Source of the DNA: Marinilabiliaceae bacterium
GTDB lineage: Bacteria; Bacteroidota; Bacteroidia; Bacteroidales; Marinilabiliaceae
Assembly: GCA_016933045.1 (NCBI GenBank)
Contig: JAFGBR010000019.1
Span: 25,556 to 89,555, forward strand
Length of the DNA stretch: 64,000 bases
Direction: 5' to 3'
Below the pieces are notes generated by a model, which did not search any database, had not been told where the DNA came from, and worked only from the letters and a program-made list of their open reading frames with translations. Shown here piece by piece: positions 1 through 8,929 of the stretch. Position 1 is the stretch's first letter. Every line of letters starts with the position of its first letter. The position numbers were made by a program, and so were the translations under genes.

Positions 1-2
1 TA

Positions 3-752
3 AATAATGACTATTCTGCAACTAAAGATTCAGATGTTGTTGTAATTACTTCAGGATTGCCACGCAAACCCGGTATGAGTCGTGACGATTTGATTGAGAC
101 AAATGCTGGTATTGTAAAAATGGTTACTGAAAATGTTATAAAATATTCTCCAGATGCTATTATTATTGTGGTTAGTAACCCGCTAGATGTTATGACTTAT
201 CAAGCTCATATTACTGCTAATAAATCGAGAAATAAAGTAATGGGTATGGCAGGGGTGTTAGATACTGCTCGTTATAGAGCATTCCTGGCAGAAGAACTTG
301 GCGTGTCTGTTAAAGATATTCAGGCCATGTTATTAGGTGGGCATGGCGATACTATGGTTCCACTACCACGTTATACTACAGTAGGAGGTATACCGGTAAC
401 TGAACTAATCGATGCTGAAAAATTAGATACTATTATTGATCGTACAAAGTTTGGTGGTGGTGAATTAGTGAAATTAATGGGTACTTCGGCTTGGTATGCT
501 CCGGGTGCTGCGGCTGCTCAAATGGTTGAATCAATTGTTAGAGATCAGAAAAGAGTATTTCCGGTTTGTATTAAACTTGAAGGTGAATATGGTATTGACG
601 ATTGCTACCTGGGTGTTCCTGTTATTTTAGGTAAAAATGGGGTTGAAAAAGTTATCGAACTTAAATTGAACGATGATGAAATGGCTTTGATGCAAACAAG
701 CCGTAAACATGTTAAAGAGGTTATGGATGTGTTAGATAACTTGAGGAAATAA
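3..752 (+). CDS. mdh: Malate dehydrogenase, 3' part (truncated by window edge)
   Basis: NAD-dependent oxidation of malate to oxaloacetate in the cytoplasm (TCA cycle). The reading frame is open from the first complete codon of the window, and the family motif SGLPRKPGMSRDDL continues without a break from upstream residues. The real start therefore lies outside the window, and the TTG at 57 is not a start. Visible family features are the VSNPLDVMTY strand, the GGHGDTMVPL loop carrying the catalytic histidine, and the C-terminal helix typical of the LDH-like (type 3) malate dehydrogenases. About 250 residues of an expected 310 or so are present. A hairpin follows the stop. MDH is preferred over lactate dehydrogenase from overall motif similarity, but the substrate-specificity loop is off-window. 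Confidence 0.93.
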   Translation, partial: NNDYSATKDSDVVVITSGLPRKPGMSRDDLIETNAGIVKMVTENVIKYSPDAIIIVVSNPLDVMTYQAHITANKSRNKVMGMAGVLDTARYRAFLAEELGVSVKDIQAMLLGGHGDTMVPLPRYTTVGGIPVTELIDAEKLDTIIDRTKFGGGELVKLMGTSAWYAPGAAAAQMVESIVRDQKRVFPVCIKLEGEYGIDDCYLGVPVILGKNGVEKVIELKLNDDEMALMQTSRKHVKEVMDVLDNLRK

Positions 753-771
753 TCAAACTTTACATATTAAT

Positions 772-809
772 AAAAAATGCTGCTCATGTTTTGAGTGGCA
801 TTTTTTATT
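772..809 (+). terminator. Rho-independent terminator after mdh, possibly bidirectional
   Basis: AAAAAATGC and GCATTTTTT form the outer stem and GCTCA/TGAGT an inner stem with one G-T pair, about 20 bases after the mdh stop. The U-tract serves mdh. The A-rich left arm would give a U-tract on the other strand too, but the minus-strand tonB gene ends about 80 bases away. Confidence 0.75.
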
Positions 810-888
810 AATAAAATTAATGTATTAATAGTTGTTAAAAAAAATGAAATCTCATTTAAAGAGCTTATCTAAATTTAGGAAGTCACTT

Positions 889-1776
889 TTAATTGAGAAC
901 GAAATGATAGGTAATAGTACCCTTTTGAACAGAAGGGGCATCCGGATCTGCATTGAATTTTGCTTTTAAGGCTGCGGCTTTGGCCTGTTGCCATAATACT
1001 GAGTTTTGTGTTGTTGTACCTTTTAAGATGGGTGTCGCATTGACGACATTACCATTATTATCAACACTAATTTCTATTACAACAATACCTTCCTCTTGAA
1101 TAGTGTAGGCTGGTTTGGGTAGTGAGCCTCGTAACGATCGTCCTGATAGGCTATACCCATTTCCGGTTGTTCCTTGTCCCGAACCTGTTCTGTTTCTCGA
1201 ATTCGGATCGCCGGTAACATACCCTTGATTGCCTGTTCCTTTTGTTTCACCTTCTGATGTAGACCCCGATCCTGTATTGCTTCCAAAAGCATTTTTAACC
1301 CGGTTTTGAGCTTCGGCTTTTTGTCGGGCAAGTTCTTCTTGTCGTTTTTTTTCAGCCTCTTGTGCTTCTCTAACTTTTCGTGCCTCTTCGTCCCGTTGTT
1401 TTTTTGCCTCAATTTCCTGCTGTCTTTTTTTCTCGTTTTCGGCTTTAACTTGTGCCTCTTTTTTCTTTCTGGCCTTTAATGCAGCCGCTTCTTCAAAATC
1501 CTGAGTGTTAACATCTTCGTTATTGCTTTTCGAAGTTGCAGATTCTGATTTAGGAGGTGGGGGAGGCGTTTGTTCTGCTTGTGAAACATTTTGGGCAGCC
1601 GATTGACGAGGTTCTGTTAAGCCCATGCCGGTTTGACTATCGCCAAAGTTTACCAATAATCCCTCTTCTTCTTCAGGAATGGATTGCATACCAAACACAA
1701 TTAAAAGAATAAGAATAATAGCATGGTAAACAATAGTACCAACTACACCTTGTTTTTTATAATCCTTCTCCTTCAT
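889..1776 (-). CDS. TonB/TolA-like energy transducer
   Basis: Periplasm-spanning protein of 295 residues that passes proton-motive force from an ExbB/ExbD (or TolQ/TolR) motor to the outer membrane. It has a short cytoplasmic N-terminus, one TM helix (about residues 11-30), a short proline stretch near residue 72 and a long Lys/Glu/Ala-rich coiled coil (about 98-165). A Gly/Ser/Asn-rich linker leads to a C-terminal TonB-type domain from about 215 (GIVVIEISVDNNGNVVNA ... ITYHFVLN). The charged coiled coil recalls TolA, whereas the C-terminal domain and poly-Pro recall TonB, so no symbol is assigned. It is the last gene of a three-gene operon, one base after exbD. It may energise the TonB-dependent receptor at 37.0 kb. 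Confidence 0.9.
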   Translation of the reverse strand: MKEKDYKKQGVVGTIVYHAIILILLIVFGMQSIPEEEEGLLVNFGDSQTGMGLTEPRQSAAQNVSQAEQTPPPPPKSESATSKSNNEDVNTQDFEEAAALKARKKKEAQVKAENEKKRQQEIEAKKQRDEEARKVREAQEAEKKRQEELARQKAEAQNRVKNAFGSNTGSGSTSEGETKGTGNQGYVTGDPNSRNRTGSGQGTTGNGYSLSGRSLRGSLPKPAYTIQEEGIVVIEISVDNNGNVVNATPILKGTTTQNSVLWQQAKAAALKAKFNADPDAPSVQKGTITYHFVLN

Positions 1777-1777
1777 T

Positions 1778-2167
1778 TTATGGTCGGGTGGCCAATATAA
1801 GTTTGTACTTATTTCGTTTTGCTATGTTCATTACTTTTACAACCTCTTTCATAGGTACTGTTTCATCAACGTGCAATGATATGTAAATGTCGGGGTTTTG
1901 ACCGAGTTTTTGTTGTAATAATGTTTCAATTTCATTAAACCTCACTCGTTTCGATTCGACGTAATATCTTAAATCCTTTGTAATAGAAACGGTTGTTAAT
2001 GGTTTTGCAGCAGTTTGGGTTTTACTTTGAGGTAAAAGTAATTTAATTGCTTGTGGGTGCACCAAAGTAGATGTAAGCATGAAAAATATCAGTAACAGAA
2101 AAACTAAGTCTGTCATTGACGACATGCTGAATGTTGCACTTATTTTATTTCTCGAGCGTAATGCCAT
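1778..2167 (-). CDS. exbD: Biopolymer transport protein ExbD/TolR family
   Basis: Inner-membrane component of a proton-driven ExbB/ExbD or TolQ/TolR motor, 129 residues. There is one TM helix (about 15-37), MSSMTDLVFLLLIFFMLTS, with the membrane-embedded proton-carrying Asp at residue 20. A periplasmic domain follows (about 45-129), containing the IYISLHVDETVPMKEVVKVM segment typical of the family. The gene sits 9 bases after exbB and one base before the TonB/TolA-like gene. The short periplasmic domain fits either ExbD or TolR; the neighbours do not settle which. Confidence 0.92.
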   Translation of the reverse strand: MALRSRNKISATFSMSSMTDLVFLLLIFFMLTSTLVHPQAIKLLLPQSKTQTAAKPLTTVSITKDLRYYVESKRVRFNEIETLLQQKLGQNPDIYISLHVDETVPMKEVVKVMNIAKRNKYKLILATRP

Positions 2168-2176
2168 ATTTATGTG

Positions 2177-2872
2177 TTATTGTGCTGGTTCATTAAGAAT
2201 ATCCATAAATTCCATTGTAGTTGCCTCAATATTGAAAACAACTTTTTCAACTTTGGCAACCAACATATTGTATGCGAAATAGGCAAAGATACCTACAATT
2301 AGTCCGGCAACTGTTGTTACAAGTGCTGTGTAAATACCACCGGCCATCATACTTACCTCGATGTTATTTCCGGCAGTACTCATGCTCCAAAACGATTGTA
2401 CCATGCCAATTACTGTTCCCAGAAAACCAATCATAGGAGCACCACCGGCAACAGTTGCCAGTGTAGGGAGTCCCTTTTCCAGTTTACTTATTTCGAGGTT
2501 TCCAACATTTTCGATAGCAGTGTTTACATCATTTAAAGGGCGTCCTAAACGGCTTATTCCTTTTTCAATCATTCGTGCAATAGGTGAATTTTGCGATTGA
2601 CATAATGTTATTGCAGAATCTATTTTTCCATCGTGTATATAGTCTTTAATTCTATTCATAAAGTTACTATCCTCATGCGATGCTTTTTTTAATGCAAAAA
2701 AGCGTTCAATAAATATATAGCCAGATAATAAGGATAGTATTAATAATGGAATCATAATCCATCCTCCTTTAATAGCAAGCTCAATATAATTTAGGGTTTG
2801 AACTTCAGCTACTGCCTCTGCTGCGTCTGAAACTTCCTGTGTTGCTGATTGAATTAATAAAAGTATGTTCAT
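2177..2872 (-). CDS. exbB: MotA/TolQ/ExbB proton channel family protein
   Basis: Inner-membrane proton-channel subunit, 231 residues, partner of the ExbD-like protein encoded next. It has three hydrophobic segments: one near residues 35-55 (GGWIMIPLLILSLLSGYIFI) and two in the C-terminal half (IGFLGTVIGMVQSFW and IYTALVTTVAGLIVGIFAYF). These carry the conserved Thr/Gly-rich faces of the MotA/TolQ/ExbB family. The cytoplasmic loop lies between the first and second helices. It is the first gene of the exbB-exbD-tonB operon on the minus strand, 79 bases downstream of the tamB-like gene, which is on the same strand and might be co-transcribed. Confidence 0.92.
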   Translation of the reverse strand: MNILLLIQSATQEVSDAAEAVAEVQTLNYIELAIKGGWIMIPLLILSLLSGYIFIERFFALKKASHEDSNFMNRIKDYIHDGKIDSAITLCQSQNSPIARMIEKGISRLGRPLNDVNTAIENVGNLEISKLEKGLPTLATVAGGAPMIGFLGTVIGMVQSFWSMSTAGNNIEVSMMAGGIYTALVTTVAGLIVGIFAYFAYNMLVAKVEKVVFNIEATTMEFMDILNEPAQ

Positions 2873-2951
2873 TTTTTGTTTATTGTTTTTTGTATGTAAA
2901 AATTGTATCTAAAGTACTAAAAATGCAGTTTTATTTAAAAAATAACGAAAA

Positions 2952-5900
2952 TTATTCTTTTTTATTTGAAGTAGCTTCTTCTTTATCTTCCTTTTTTGAT
3001 GAGCCGGTAATAACAGCCCAATATTTTTTTATTAGATCGCTCCATGAATCGAATTCTTTTCGAAATGAGATGCCAATGCCCTGTTTGGTTGGTGATGTAG
3101 ATGTAGCAATAATATCGTTATTTGTTCGGTGATATCCGTGTGCACTAATTGTGCCACTTTTATTTAGTTTTACATTCATTTCAAAATCGCCAATAAAATT
3201 ATTGGCATTGGTTGTGGCCTGGTACTCTTCATATCCTAGATTGGTACTGATAGTAACACGGTCGTTAAATAGTTGTGTGCTTAGTGCTAAATCAATTTCT
3301 CGTTTGGTTAATTCATCACCAGGTCTGTAACTGAATCCAATATCAACATTATTGTTTATTTGCGATAGCATGTTACTAAAATGGTTCGATAATACTTCGG
3401 CAGTGGTTGTTAAATAGGCATTATTCGATGAGCTATTTGCATCCTGGCGTTGATTATCACTGGTGTAGAATTTGTTTAAGAATAAAAGCGATAACATTTG
3501 TCGGTTTAGTTCTTCTTCACTATCAATGAACGATTGGATAAGAGTTTGTGCTGAGGGTTCCAGGGTTGGTGTTTCAATTCCAAATCGTATTTTAGGGGTA
3601 GTTAGCCTGTCTGAAAGAATTACATTGCAATTGATAGGTACTCTTTTATTCCCTTCGTCACTTAAGCCAATATTAGAAAAGTTATATCCCGATCCGGTTA
3701 AATCGGAAAGACTGGCTTTTAGTTTATAAGTAGCTTTAACATTTAATAATGCATCGTATGGATCTCCATCCCACTGAACCATACTTCCCTTGTTAATAAT
3801 AAACCGTTTATTCATAAGGTTTTCAAGTGAGAATAGATATTCACCCCCATCGAATTGATAATCGCCAAAAATAAGGAAATTCTCGTTTTTATCAATTTTT
3901 AGCTGCACATTACCGTTTCCTTCACCTTTTAATGCTGATCCTGTTCTGCTGTCGAAAATTATTTGTACTTGAGCATCGGGGGTTACTGTTAAGTCCATTG
4001 TCATTTCAACTCCTGATAAATCAATTTCATAAGTTTTGTTATTGATTGCTGTATTATGTTTATACTGCGTATTGTTTGAAAATGATATGAATGTATTGGT
4101 TGATGCTTCACTTGATTCTTGTAATGGGATATAAAAGCTGGTTTTGGGCATTGTTGATGCTGTGATATCGATATTTACTCCATTGGCAGTACCTGTTATT
4201 GCCATTGTTCCGGTTGAGTAAACGGTACCATAATATAGCGGATTGTTATTAGGTTTTGTATCAAGTACTAAACAATTATTCACATCTATGTTTAGATTAA
4301 AACGGAGGTTTGAAAAGGAATTGTGTTTTATGGTTCCCGAAAAAATACCTTTGTTGCCATTTTTATCTTCCATGTTCATGTTTTTGAAATAAATTTCATT
4401 TGCAGTAAGAATCACAGAATCTTTAATAAAAAATGAGGTATTTAAAAAGTTGACATCAAATTGTCCGTTATTAACATTTAATTTGCCGGTTAAAATAGGT
4501 TTATCTAATGTCCCATTTAAATTAACTGTTCCAGAACTGGTTCCTTTTAAGTTTTGCATTATGTTGGGTAGGTAATAATTCAGAAATGATATTTGTAAAC
4601 TGTCAACTTCGGCATTGTATGATATTGATTTTTCTTGAGTTAAGTATTCGCCAGCACCATCGAGTTTTTTTTTGCCATTGTCGTTTACTTTTGTGTTAAT
4701 AATTAGTGATTTTTTCTTATCATTCCAAAGGCTAGTGGTATTGAACTGACCAATTCGTTCGTTGTTGAAATAGAGATCATCGATTAATATATCTCCAATT
4801 ATCGATGGAGTAGAGAAGTAATCTTTTATTTGAAATTCGGCATTTAAAGTTCCGGATATATTTTTTATGTTTAGGTTAAGGTTGTTAAAAGTGTTTTCCA
4901 TGTTTATATTTCTAATATATCCATTCAGTCCGTCGTTTCCTGTACGGGCTAAAAATCCATCAATGGTAATTTGTTGATTGGAATGCCATATTCTGAAATT
5001 ATCTACATGAAAATTGTTTTTTGAAAATGATATTTTTGTAGGTTTTATATTCCAAACTGTATCGTTAAGTATGATGTGTGACTTTTGCATTTCAATATCG
5101 ATTGATTGGATAGAGTCATGTGTTGAAATGTGAGAAGTGGTAAATATTGAGCCGCTATTGGTTTTTGATCCCCAGTTATTCCAGTATATATTTGTGTTAA
5201 TATCTTTGTTTGAAATGGTTTGTTGGAGTGATAAGTTTTTGAAAGACAGTGTGTTTGATGTTGATAAATTGTCGAATTGAATAAGTGATGATATCGATTC
5301 ATCTCCTTTTATGGAAAATATCATGTTTTCTCCATTAATTTCTTCGAATTGTAATGACGGAATTTCTCCTTCTATTTCAAAATAGCTTGTTTTTTCATTT
5401 AATTGACCGCTAATTGTGCCAGATTTTGATATAGATATTTGGGGGTTAAACAGATTTAGTAAACTGCCAATTTCTTTTATGTCGAACAAAAAAGAAAAAC
5501 TGTTATTTGAGGTTATTGTTGTGTTATTTTTTTTTGCCGATAATTCAGGTATGTATGTTGAAATGAAATTGTTTAAGCTGTTTTTTATGTTTGTAAAGTC
5601 GTATCTGCCAAGTATTTCGCCATCTATTAAACTACTTTGTAATAATAATTGTTTATTTTCCCCCATTCTTTTGGCACTTATTATTATTGAGTCAATGGAA
5701 ATTGTTTTGTCTTTGTTTTTTATTGTTCCATTGTCGGCTCTTATAAAACCCGTGAGGTTAGTTATGTTGTTTGCTTCGAAATTTGAAATGATATCGATCG
5801 AAAATTCGCTATCAATTAATTGAGGGGCAATGTTTAATTTGTCGGGTTTTAAGTTGTTTATAGTTGCATAAAAATTGAAGTTTGGTGTTGTTTGACTGTA

Positions 5901-7433
5901 ATCTATGTTGCCAGAGAATAATACTTTGCCATTTGGATCGTTTAGTTCGAACTGACCGTCAAATTTCTGATTGGCAAATAATCCGTTTATTGTTATGTTT
6001 TTGTATTGATATTTTTTAATTGTTAGTGAGTCGATGTTTCCTTTCATGTAAGCGAAGAAATCTTTTGATGATTTGTGACTTCCGCTTATTGATATTTGTG
6101 TAGATATATTTCCAATGCTTTGTTCATAATTAATCATTCGACCGATATTAAATCTGTTGGTTTTAATATTTCCGGCAAAGTTGATGCGGTTGTTTATTTG
6201 AATTCCCAGATCAGTGTGAATGTCTCCCAGGTTGGTATTGAAATCGCCGTAGGCAACAAGGTCGTTAAAAAAGCCCGATACGTTTCCTTTGAATTGTATA
6301 TTGCCTAGTTTATTAAATGTATCATTTGACCATGAATACCCGGTTTGGGTTACTCTTTTAAATAAATTTGATATATCAGTTGTGTTTGATTGTAGCGATT
6401 TTATATTTAAAAATACAAATGCATCATTCATGTTTGGTAATCCAATAATGTTGAATTCTGATTCTATGCTGGAGTTGTTTCCAAATGAAATTTTTGTATC
6501 AGATGCTTTTATGTTTGATAGATTACCTTCGAAATTGCCGGATAGTACTATTGGGTATTTGATTTTTTTGTTTTCTTTTAAAAAGATGTCAATGTCTTTG
6601 TAATCGATGTGCGATGGTGATATTTGAATTGAAATATGGCTACTGTCGTTGAGTGTTTTTAAGCTGCTTATGGCATTGTATTTTGCTGATATTGAGTCAA
6701 TGTTTATGGTTGATTGTTCTGTTTTAATTTTTATGTTATGTGCTATTAAGCGTTTTTTCCCAATTGCTAAACGAGCTTTTCCTTCAGTAATGTGAAGATT
6801 GGATGATTCATGAAAAGATAGATGAGTAAGAGAGAGAGAGAGAGAATCATTTTTGCAGTAATAATTATTTATTACAACATTAAATTTTTTTATAAATGTA
6901 TTTAAAATTGCTGAGTTGTCATCCCAATCAATTGACTTAAAAATACCGTTAGTGATTTGTATGTTTGCCGGGGTTATTATCCAGTCGCTTTGTTTTTGTG
7001 TTGTGTCGGGAATTAAAAAGTTAAAATTAAACAGTTCGTTTTCTTTGTAAATATTTATTTTGGGGTTTGTAACAGATATTTGATTAAATAATACCTCTTT
7101 GTTTTTAAGGGCAAATATGTCAATGGATACATTAATTTCATCACAATAAAGGAGAGTGTCTGTTTTTTGATCTCTTATTAAAAGTTGTTTTAATGATATT
7201 TGGCTAAATGGATGAATCTGTATTTGTGATATTGAAATCTCTGTTTTGTATTTTTCACTTAAAAAAAATGTTATTCTTTTGGCTATATTGTTTTGAATAG
7301 AGGGTATCATTAACAATACAGTCAAAAGTATAGGAAGTGCTATTAGAGATAACACAACCGATGATCCTATTTTGTATACTTTTTTAATATTTTTGCACTT
7401 AAAATGGTGTTTTACAAAAATAGACAAAAACAT
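2952..7433 (-). CDS. TamB-like translocation/assembly module protein (AsmA-like, DUF490)
   Basis: Very large protein of 1493 residues with an N-terminal signal anchor (about residues 25-48, VVLSLIALPILLTVLLMIP). A long region of amphipathic beta-strand repeats follows, with many segments of the type 'GxxxGxLNGT...PxLxGxLxVxNG'. The C-terminal TamB/DUF490 domain occupies roughly the last 450 residues (for example SDLTGSGYNFSNIGLSDEGN and FGIETPTLEPSAQTLIQSF). TamB proteins span the periplasm and act in outer-membrane protein insertion or phospholipid transport. Length and architecture match Bacteroidota homologues. The gene is divergent from tsaD across 65 bases. An (AG)8 repeat lies in the coding sequence. 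The exact role in this phylum is not established. Confidence 0.88.
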   Translation of the reverse strand: MFLSIFVKHHFKCKNIKKVYKIGSSVVLSLIALPILLTVLLMIPSIQNNIAKRITFFLSEKYKTEISISQIQIHPFSQISLKQLLIRDQKTDTLLYCDEINVSIDIFALKNKEVLFNQISVTNPKINIYKENELFNFNFLIPDTTQKQSDWIITPANIQITNGIFKSIDWDDNSAILNTFIKKFNVVINNYYCKNDSLSLSLTHLSFHESSNLHITEGKARLAIGKKRLIAHNIKIKTEQSTINIDSISAKYNAISSLKTLNDSSHISIQISPSHIDYKDIDIFLKENKKIKYPIVLSGNFEGNLSNIKASDTKISFGNNSSIESEFNIIGLPNMNDAFVFLNIKSLQSNTTDISNLFKRVTQTGYSWSNDTFNKLGNIQFKGNVSGFFNDLVAYGDFNTNLGDIHTDLGIQINNRINFAGNIKTNRFNIGRMINYEQSIGNISTQISISGSHKSSKDFFAYMKGNIDSLTIKKYQYKNITINGLFANQKFDGQFELNDPNGKVLFSGNIDYSQTTPNFNFYATINNLKPDKLNIAPQLIDSEFSIDIISNFEANNITNLTGFIRADNGTIKNKDKTISIDSIIISAKRMGENKQLLLQSSLIDGEILGRYDFTNIKNSLNNFISTYIPELSAKKNNTTITSNNSFSFLFDIKEIGSLLNLFNPQISISKSGTISGQLNEKTSYFEIEGEIPSLQFEEINGENMIFSIKGDESISSLIQFDNLSTSNTLSFKNLSLQQTISNKDINTNIYWNNWGSKTNSGSIFTTSHISTHDSIQSIDIEMQKSHIILNDTVWNIKPTKISFSKNNFHVDNFRIWHSNQQITIDGFLARTGNDGLNGYIRNINMENTFNNLNLNIKNISGTLNAEFQIKDYFSTPSIIGDILIDDLYFNNERIGQFNTTSLWNDKKKSLIINTKVNDNGKKKLDGAGEYLTQEKSISYNAEVDSLQISFLNYYLPNIMQNLKGTSSGTVNLNGTLDKPILTGKLNVNNGQFDVNFLNTSFFIKDSVILTANEIYFKNMNMEDKNGNKGIFSGTIKHNSFSNLRFNLNIDVNNCLVLDTKPNNNPLYYGTVYSTGTMAITGTANGVNIDITASTMPKTSFYIPLQESSEASTNTFISFSNNTQYKHNTAINNKTYEIDLSGVEMTMDLTVTPDAQVQIIFDSRTGSALKGEGNGNVQLKIDKNENFLIFGDYQFDGGEYLFSLENLMNKRFIINKGSMVQWDGDPYDALLNVKATYKLKASLSDLTGSGYNFSNIGLSDEGNKRVPINCNVILSDRLTTPKIRFGIETPTLEPSAQTLIQSFIDSEEELNRQMLSLLFLNKFYTSDNQRQDANSSSNNAYLTTTAEVLSNHFSNMLSQINNNVDIGFSYRPGDELTKREIDLALSTQLFNDRVTISTNLGYEEYQATTNANNFIGDFEMNVKLNKSGTISAHGYHRTNNDIIATSTSPTKQGIGISFRKEFDSWSDLIKKYWAVITGSSKKEDKEEATSNKKE
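6829..6844. repeat. (AG)8 dinucleotide repeat inside tamB-like gene
   Basis: Eight perfect AG units on the plus strand. In the minus-strand gene they encode alternating Ser-Leu (DSLSLSLTHL), about 200 residues from the N-terminus. Loss or gain of one unit would shift the frame. Confidence 0.9.
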
Positions 7434-7498
7434 TGGTGATGATTATGGTTAAGAACCAAATTTCATGCCTTTTATTATAAGTTCTTAAAAAAAAAATT

Positions 7499-8518
7499 AT
7501 GAGTGTAAAAATACTGGCAATAGAATCATCGTGTGATGATACATCGGCGGCTGTATTGAGTGACGATGTTGTGTTGTCAAATGTAATAGCTAATCAACTT
7601 GTGCATGAGGAATATGGAGGGGTTGTGCCCGAGTTGGCATCGAGGGCACATCAGCAAAATATAGTTCCAGTTGTGCAAAAGGCCTTAAATGATGCAAATG
7701 TGAATAAAAATGAAATAGATGCTGTTGCGTTTACTCGTGGGCCGGGTCTTATGGGATCGTTGTTGGTTGGAACAGCTTTTGCAAAAGGTTTTGCTTTATC
7801 GTTGGGTGTGCCTTTAATTGAAGTGAATCATTTACAAGCTCATGTGTTAGCTCATTTTATAAAAGATTCTTCTGATAGTACGAATGTTCCCGGGTTTCCT
7901 TTTTTGTGTTTATTGGTATCGGGGGGAAATAGTCAGATTATTTTGGTTAATGATTATGATAAAATGGATATTATTGGCCAAACAATTGATGATGCAGCCG
8001 GTGAAGCATTTGATAAGTGTGCTAAAGTGATGGGATTACCATATCCGGGAGGACCATTGATTGATAAATATTCGAAAATGGGTAATGATACAGCATATAG
8101 TTTTTCGAAACCTAAAGTTGCAGGTTATAATTATAGTTTTAGTGGATTAAAGACATCATTTTTATATTTTTTACGGGACTCTTTAAAAGATAACGAAAAT
8201 TTTATTGAAGAGAATAAATATGATTTGTGCGCTTCGTTACAAAAGGCTATTGTTGATATTTTGATGGATAAGTTGGAACTTGCATCAATGCAAACAGGAA
8301 TTCGTACTATTGCAATTGCTGGTGGTGTGTCGGCAAATTCGGGGTTAAGAGATGCGTTGGATAAGTATTCGCATCTGAAAAAATGGAAAACGTATATTCC
8401 GAAATTTTCGTACACTACCGATAATGCTGCAATGATAGGTATTAGTGGTTATTATAAATACTTAAAAAATGACTTTTGTTCTCATGAGGTTGCTCCTTTT
8501 GCACGGTTAAATTTTTAA
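7499..8518 (+). CDS. tsaD: tRNA N6-adenosine threonylcarbamoyltransferase TsaD
   Basis: Catalytic subunit that transfers threonylcarbamoyl from TC-AMP to A37 of ANN-decoding tRNAs, 339 residues, cytoplasmic. It begins with the ASKHA-fold motif ILAIESSCDDTSAAVL. It carries the metal-binding histidines in NHLQAHVLAH, the LLVSGGNSQI loop, the GEAFDKCAKVMGLPYPGGP motif and the C-terminal AIAGGVSAN and TDNAAMIG motifs, so all family landmarks are present. The start is ATG with an A10 run just upstream and no clear Shine-Dalgarno, which is usual in Bacteroidota. It is divergent from the tamB-like gene. A YrdC-family protein that could supply TC-AMP lies at 63.0 kb. Confidence 0.97.
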   Translation: MSVKILAIESSCDDTSAAVLSDDVVLSNVIANQLVHEEYGGVVPELASRAHQQNIVPVVQKALNDANVNKNEIDAVAFTRGPGLMGSLLVGTAFAKGFALSLGVPLIEVNHLQAHVLAHFIKDSSDSTNVPGFPFLCLLVSGGNSQIILVNDYDKMDIIGQTIDDAAGEAFDKCAKVMGLPYPGGPLIDKYSKMGNDTAYSFSKPKVAGYNYSFSGLKTSFLYFLRDSLKDNENFIEENKYDLCASLQKAIVDILMDKLELASMQTGIRTIAIAGGVSANSGLRDALDKYSHLKKWKTYIPKFSYTTDNAAMIGISGYYKYLKNDFCSHEVAPFARLNF

Positions 8519-8590
8519 TTAAATAAATGCTGTTGGCATGAAATATTATTTGTTTTATAAAATAAATGAGGTAAAATATCAGAAAAATGG

Positions 8591-8618
8591 TTGATATCAA
8601 TCATTTTTCTTATTTTTG
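8591..8618 (+). promoter_or_regulatory. Bacteroidota-type promoter of the peptide operon
   Basis: TTG at 8591-8593 (-33-like) and TATTTTTG at 8611-8618, matching TAnnTTTG (-7), are 17 bases apart. This predicts a transcript start about 5 bases before the ATG at 8630, so a leader of only a few bases. It argues that the in-frame TTG at 8591 is not the start codon. Confidence 0.6.
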
Positions 8619-8629
8619 TGTCGATTGAC

Positions 8630-8929
8630 ATGTTGGATAAAATTTACATAAAATCGGAAGATATTGTTGTTAAGCAACTTAGCGGTGAGATTGTTATAGT
8701 GCCGTTATCCAATGATATTGTAAAAATGAGTGAGATTTTTACTTTAAATGAGGTAGGTGCGTTTATTTTTACTTTGTTTGATGGAAAAAAAAATGTCAGT
8801 TCAATAATTAAAAATGTTTTGGCAGAGTTTGATGTTGATAACAATACTGCTCAAAATGATGTTGTTGAGTTTGTTGAATTGGCATTAAAAAAAAATATAA
8901 TAAAAGAAATAGAAACTAGTACATATTAA
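8630..8929 (+). CDS. PqqD-like (RRE-type) peptide-binding protein
   Basis: Small protein of 99 residues (start MLDKIYIKSEDIVVKQ) with the PqqD-like winged-helix pattern. It opens with beta-strands (IVIVPLSNDIVKMSEIFTLN), then the typical 'NEVGAFIFTLFDGKKNVSSI' helix, then an acidic segment with 'LAEFDV' and a C-terminal helix (VVEFVELALKKNIIKEI). PqqD-type domains (RiPP recognition elements) bind leader peptides of ribosomally made, modified peptides. It is first in an operon with a 64-residue peptide starting at the next base, an HprK-like kinase, an S26 peptidase and an ABC exporter. The ATG at 8630 is chosen over an upstream TTG because the TTG lies in the predicted promoter. Its ligand is inferred to be the adjacent peptide. 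Confidence 0.83.
   Translation: MLDKIYIKSEDIVVKQLSGEIVIVPLSNDIVKMSEIFTLNEVGAFIFTLFDGKKNVSSIIKNVLAEFDVDNNTAQNDVVEFVELALKKNIIKEIETSTY

Noticed and set aside
1077..1412. 111-codon frame inside the TonB/TolA-like gene
   Set aside because: Product of the Lys/Glu-rich repetitive coding sequence read in another frame.
5416..5823. 135-codon open frame antisense to the TamB-like gene
   Set aside because: Low-complexity hydrophobic translation from an AT-rich antisense strand; no start context or motif.
8591..8629. TTG start for the PqqD-like protein
   Set aside because: The codon overlaps the -33 element, and the added residues are hydrophobic and absent from PqqD proteins.
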